64,000 bases of DNA from Sipunculus nudus (taxonomy: Eukaryota; Annelida; Sipuncula; Golfingiida; Sipunculidae): positions 2,486,501-2,550,500 of the forward strand of contig CM049315.1 of assembly GCA_026874595.1 (NCBI GenBank), given 5' to 3'. Shown here piece after piece: positions 63,601-64,000 of this stretch; position 1 is the stretch's first letter; the number at the start of each line of letters is the position of its first letter. Position numbers and translations under genes: made by a program. Under the pieces are notes generated by a model, which saw nothing but the letters and a program-made list of their open reading frames with translations, was not told the origin of the DNA and ran no database searches.

Positions 63601-64000
63601 ATCCTTTGGATCATGTATGTATCTGGTCAGATTGTCTTGACCATTCTAAGGGCACAGTCATAGCGTATATAACTGGTGTGCTGGAGGAAGTCTCAGATCC
63701 TTTGGATCATGTATGTATATGGTCAGATTGTCTTGACCATTCTAAGGACACTGTGAGAGCGTATATAACTGGTGTGCTGGAGGAAGTCTCAGATCCTTTG
63801 GATCATGTATGTATCTGGTCAGATTGTCTTGACCATTCTAAGGACACAGTCATAGCGTATATAACTGGTGTGCTGGAGATAGTCTCAGATCCTTTGGATC
63901 ATGTATGTATATGGTCAGATTGTCTTGACCATTCTAAGGACACTGTGAGAGCGTATATAACTGGTGTGCTGGAGGAAGTCTCAGATGCTTTGGATCATGT

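Larger units (their letters stand above)
1..64000 (+). repeat. 96-bp tandem satellite array, 664 monomers plus 33-bp partial, open at both ends
   Basis: Every stretch of the window can be read as a head-to-tail copy of a 96-bp unit that starts GCTGGAGGAAGTCTCAGATC and ends CGTATATAACTGGTGT. Copies mostly differ by a few substitutions. No copy is inverted, and no non-satellite sequence longer than 9 bp interrupts the array. Counting all indel variants (27 x +9, 3 x +3, 1 x +1, 8 x -1, 11 x -2) leaves exactly 664 units plus 33 bases, and the last 33 bases are indeed the first 33 of a unit. The unit has about one CpG and is moderately AT-rich. Such an array is typical of eukaryotic satellite DNA. 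The family and host are not recognised. Confidence 0.98.
47558..64000 (+). repeat. Long segmental duplication, right copy (partner 11,229-29,049)
   Basis: This is the partner of the left copy, with four changes: two extra 1,535-bp units (+3,070), one extra 99-bp monomer near 57.9 kb, one inserted base near 58,790, and 4,548 bp fewer in the 13-mer zone. These sum exactly to the observed offset changes (36,329 + 3,070 + 99 + 1 - 4,548 = 34,951). It even shares rare single-base markers such as CTCAGATGCTTTGG at the far right (29,036 and 63,987). Confidence 0.92.

Noticed and set aside
1-64000. A giant tandem-repeat protein gene on the + strand
   Set aside because: The consensus open frame has no ATG. 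It is closed by TAG in TTAGGAGTATG units, TGA in GTCTGAG and TGGTGAG units, TAG in ATCTAGTCAG units and TAA in GAGTAAG units, and shifted by about 20 indels. Common variable sites include many amino-acid changes. No flanking promoter, exon or unique sequence is seen.
1-64000. CRISPR array
   Set aside because: The units abut directly at 96 bp, with no unique spacers and no cas genes. The repeats differ from each other in a satellite-like way.
1-64000. CENP-B box or telomere-type repeat
   Set aside because: I found no TTCG...CGGG-type box and no TTAGGG runs. The TTAGGAG cassette is a single substitution-type variant within the 96-bp unit, not a telomeric tract.
1-64000. Transposon or LTR insertion, tRNA or rRNA genes
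   Set aside because: The monomer ledger accounts for every base, so there is no room for an insertion. No cloverleaf, terminal repeat or target-site duplication is visible.

Overview
The whole window is one uninterrupted, head-to-tail satellite DNA array. Its unit is 96 bp, always on the same strand, and both window edges fall inside the array, so the true array is longer than 64 kb. I see no unique sequence, no transposon, no RNA gene, no inversion and no convincing gene. A hand ledger of every length variant (27 units +9 bp, 3 units +3 bp, 1 unit +1 bp, 8 units -1 bp, 11 units -2 bp; net +223 bp) gives 664 complete monomers plus a 33-bp partial unit at the right edge. That partial unit ends exactly where the sequence does. 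An array of this kind points to a eukaryotic genome, probably heterochromatic or subtelomeric/pericentromeric. I do not recognise the satellite family and cannot name the organism.

Layout. Monomers fall into recurring variants. The main ones are a 'GTATGTATC...GATTG' type and a 'GTATCAATC...GAATG' type. Others carry a TTAGGAGTATG cassette, a CTGTGAGAGCG stretch, a GTTTTGACC...GCGTTTATAAC stretch, or small indels. They are ordered into higher-order repeats (HORs). From left to right: an old mosaic with 480-bp, 1,255-bp and 5.1-5.8-kb duplications (1-8.3 kb); a tandem pair of 4.1/3.0-kb blocks (8.3-15.5 kb); a single 1,535-bp 16-mer (16.7-18.2 kb); an expanded 1,257-bp 13-mer array (20.6-26.4 kb); a nearly perfect tandem duplication of a 6,545-bp 68-mer (29.2-42.3 kb); a 3,378-bp 35-mer tandem pair (43.2-49.1 kb); a triplicated 1,535-bp 16-mer (53.0-57.6 kb); and an unexpanded counterpart of the 18-29 kb region (57.6-64.0 kb).

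The strongest structural result is that 11.2-29.05 kb and 47.55-64.0 kb are two copies of the same long segment. Their offset changes stepwise: 36,329, then 39,399, 39,498, 39,499 and 34,951. Each step equals a whole HOR or monomer gain or loss, or a single base. The array therefore evolves by segmental duplication plus local expansion and contraction of 13-mer and 16-mer units.

Coding potential. Because 96 is a multiple of three and the consensus has one open frame (32 codons per unit), long open stretches appear, up to 384 codons. The open frame has no ATG in the consensus. It is broken by several classes of in-frame stop and by about 20 frameshifting indels, so I treat these stretches as by-products of the satellite. 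Each typical monomer also carries two short dyads, a TATATAA motif and a single CpG beside it. These may matter for satellite transcription or chromatin, but no function is shown.
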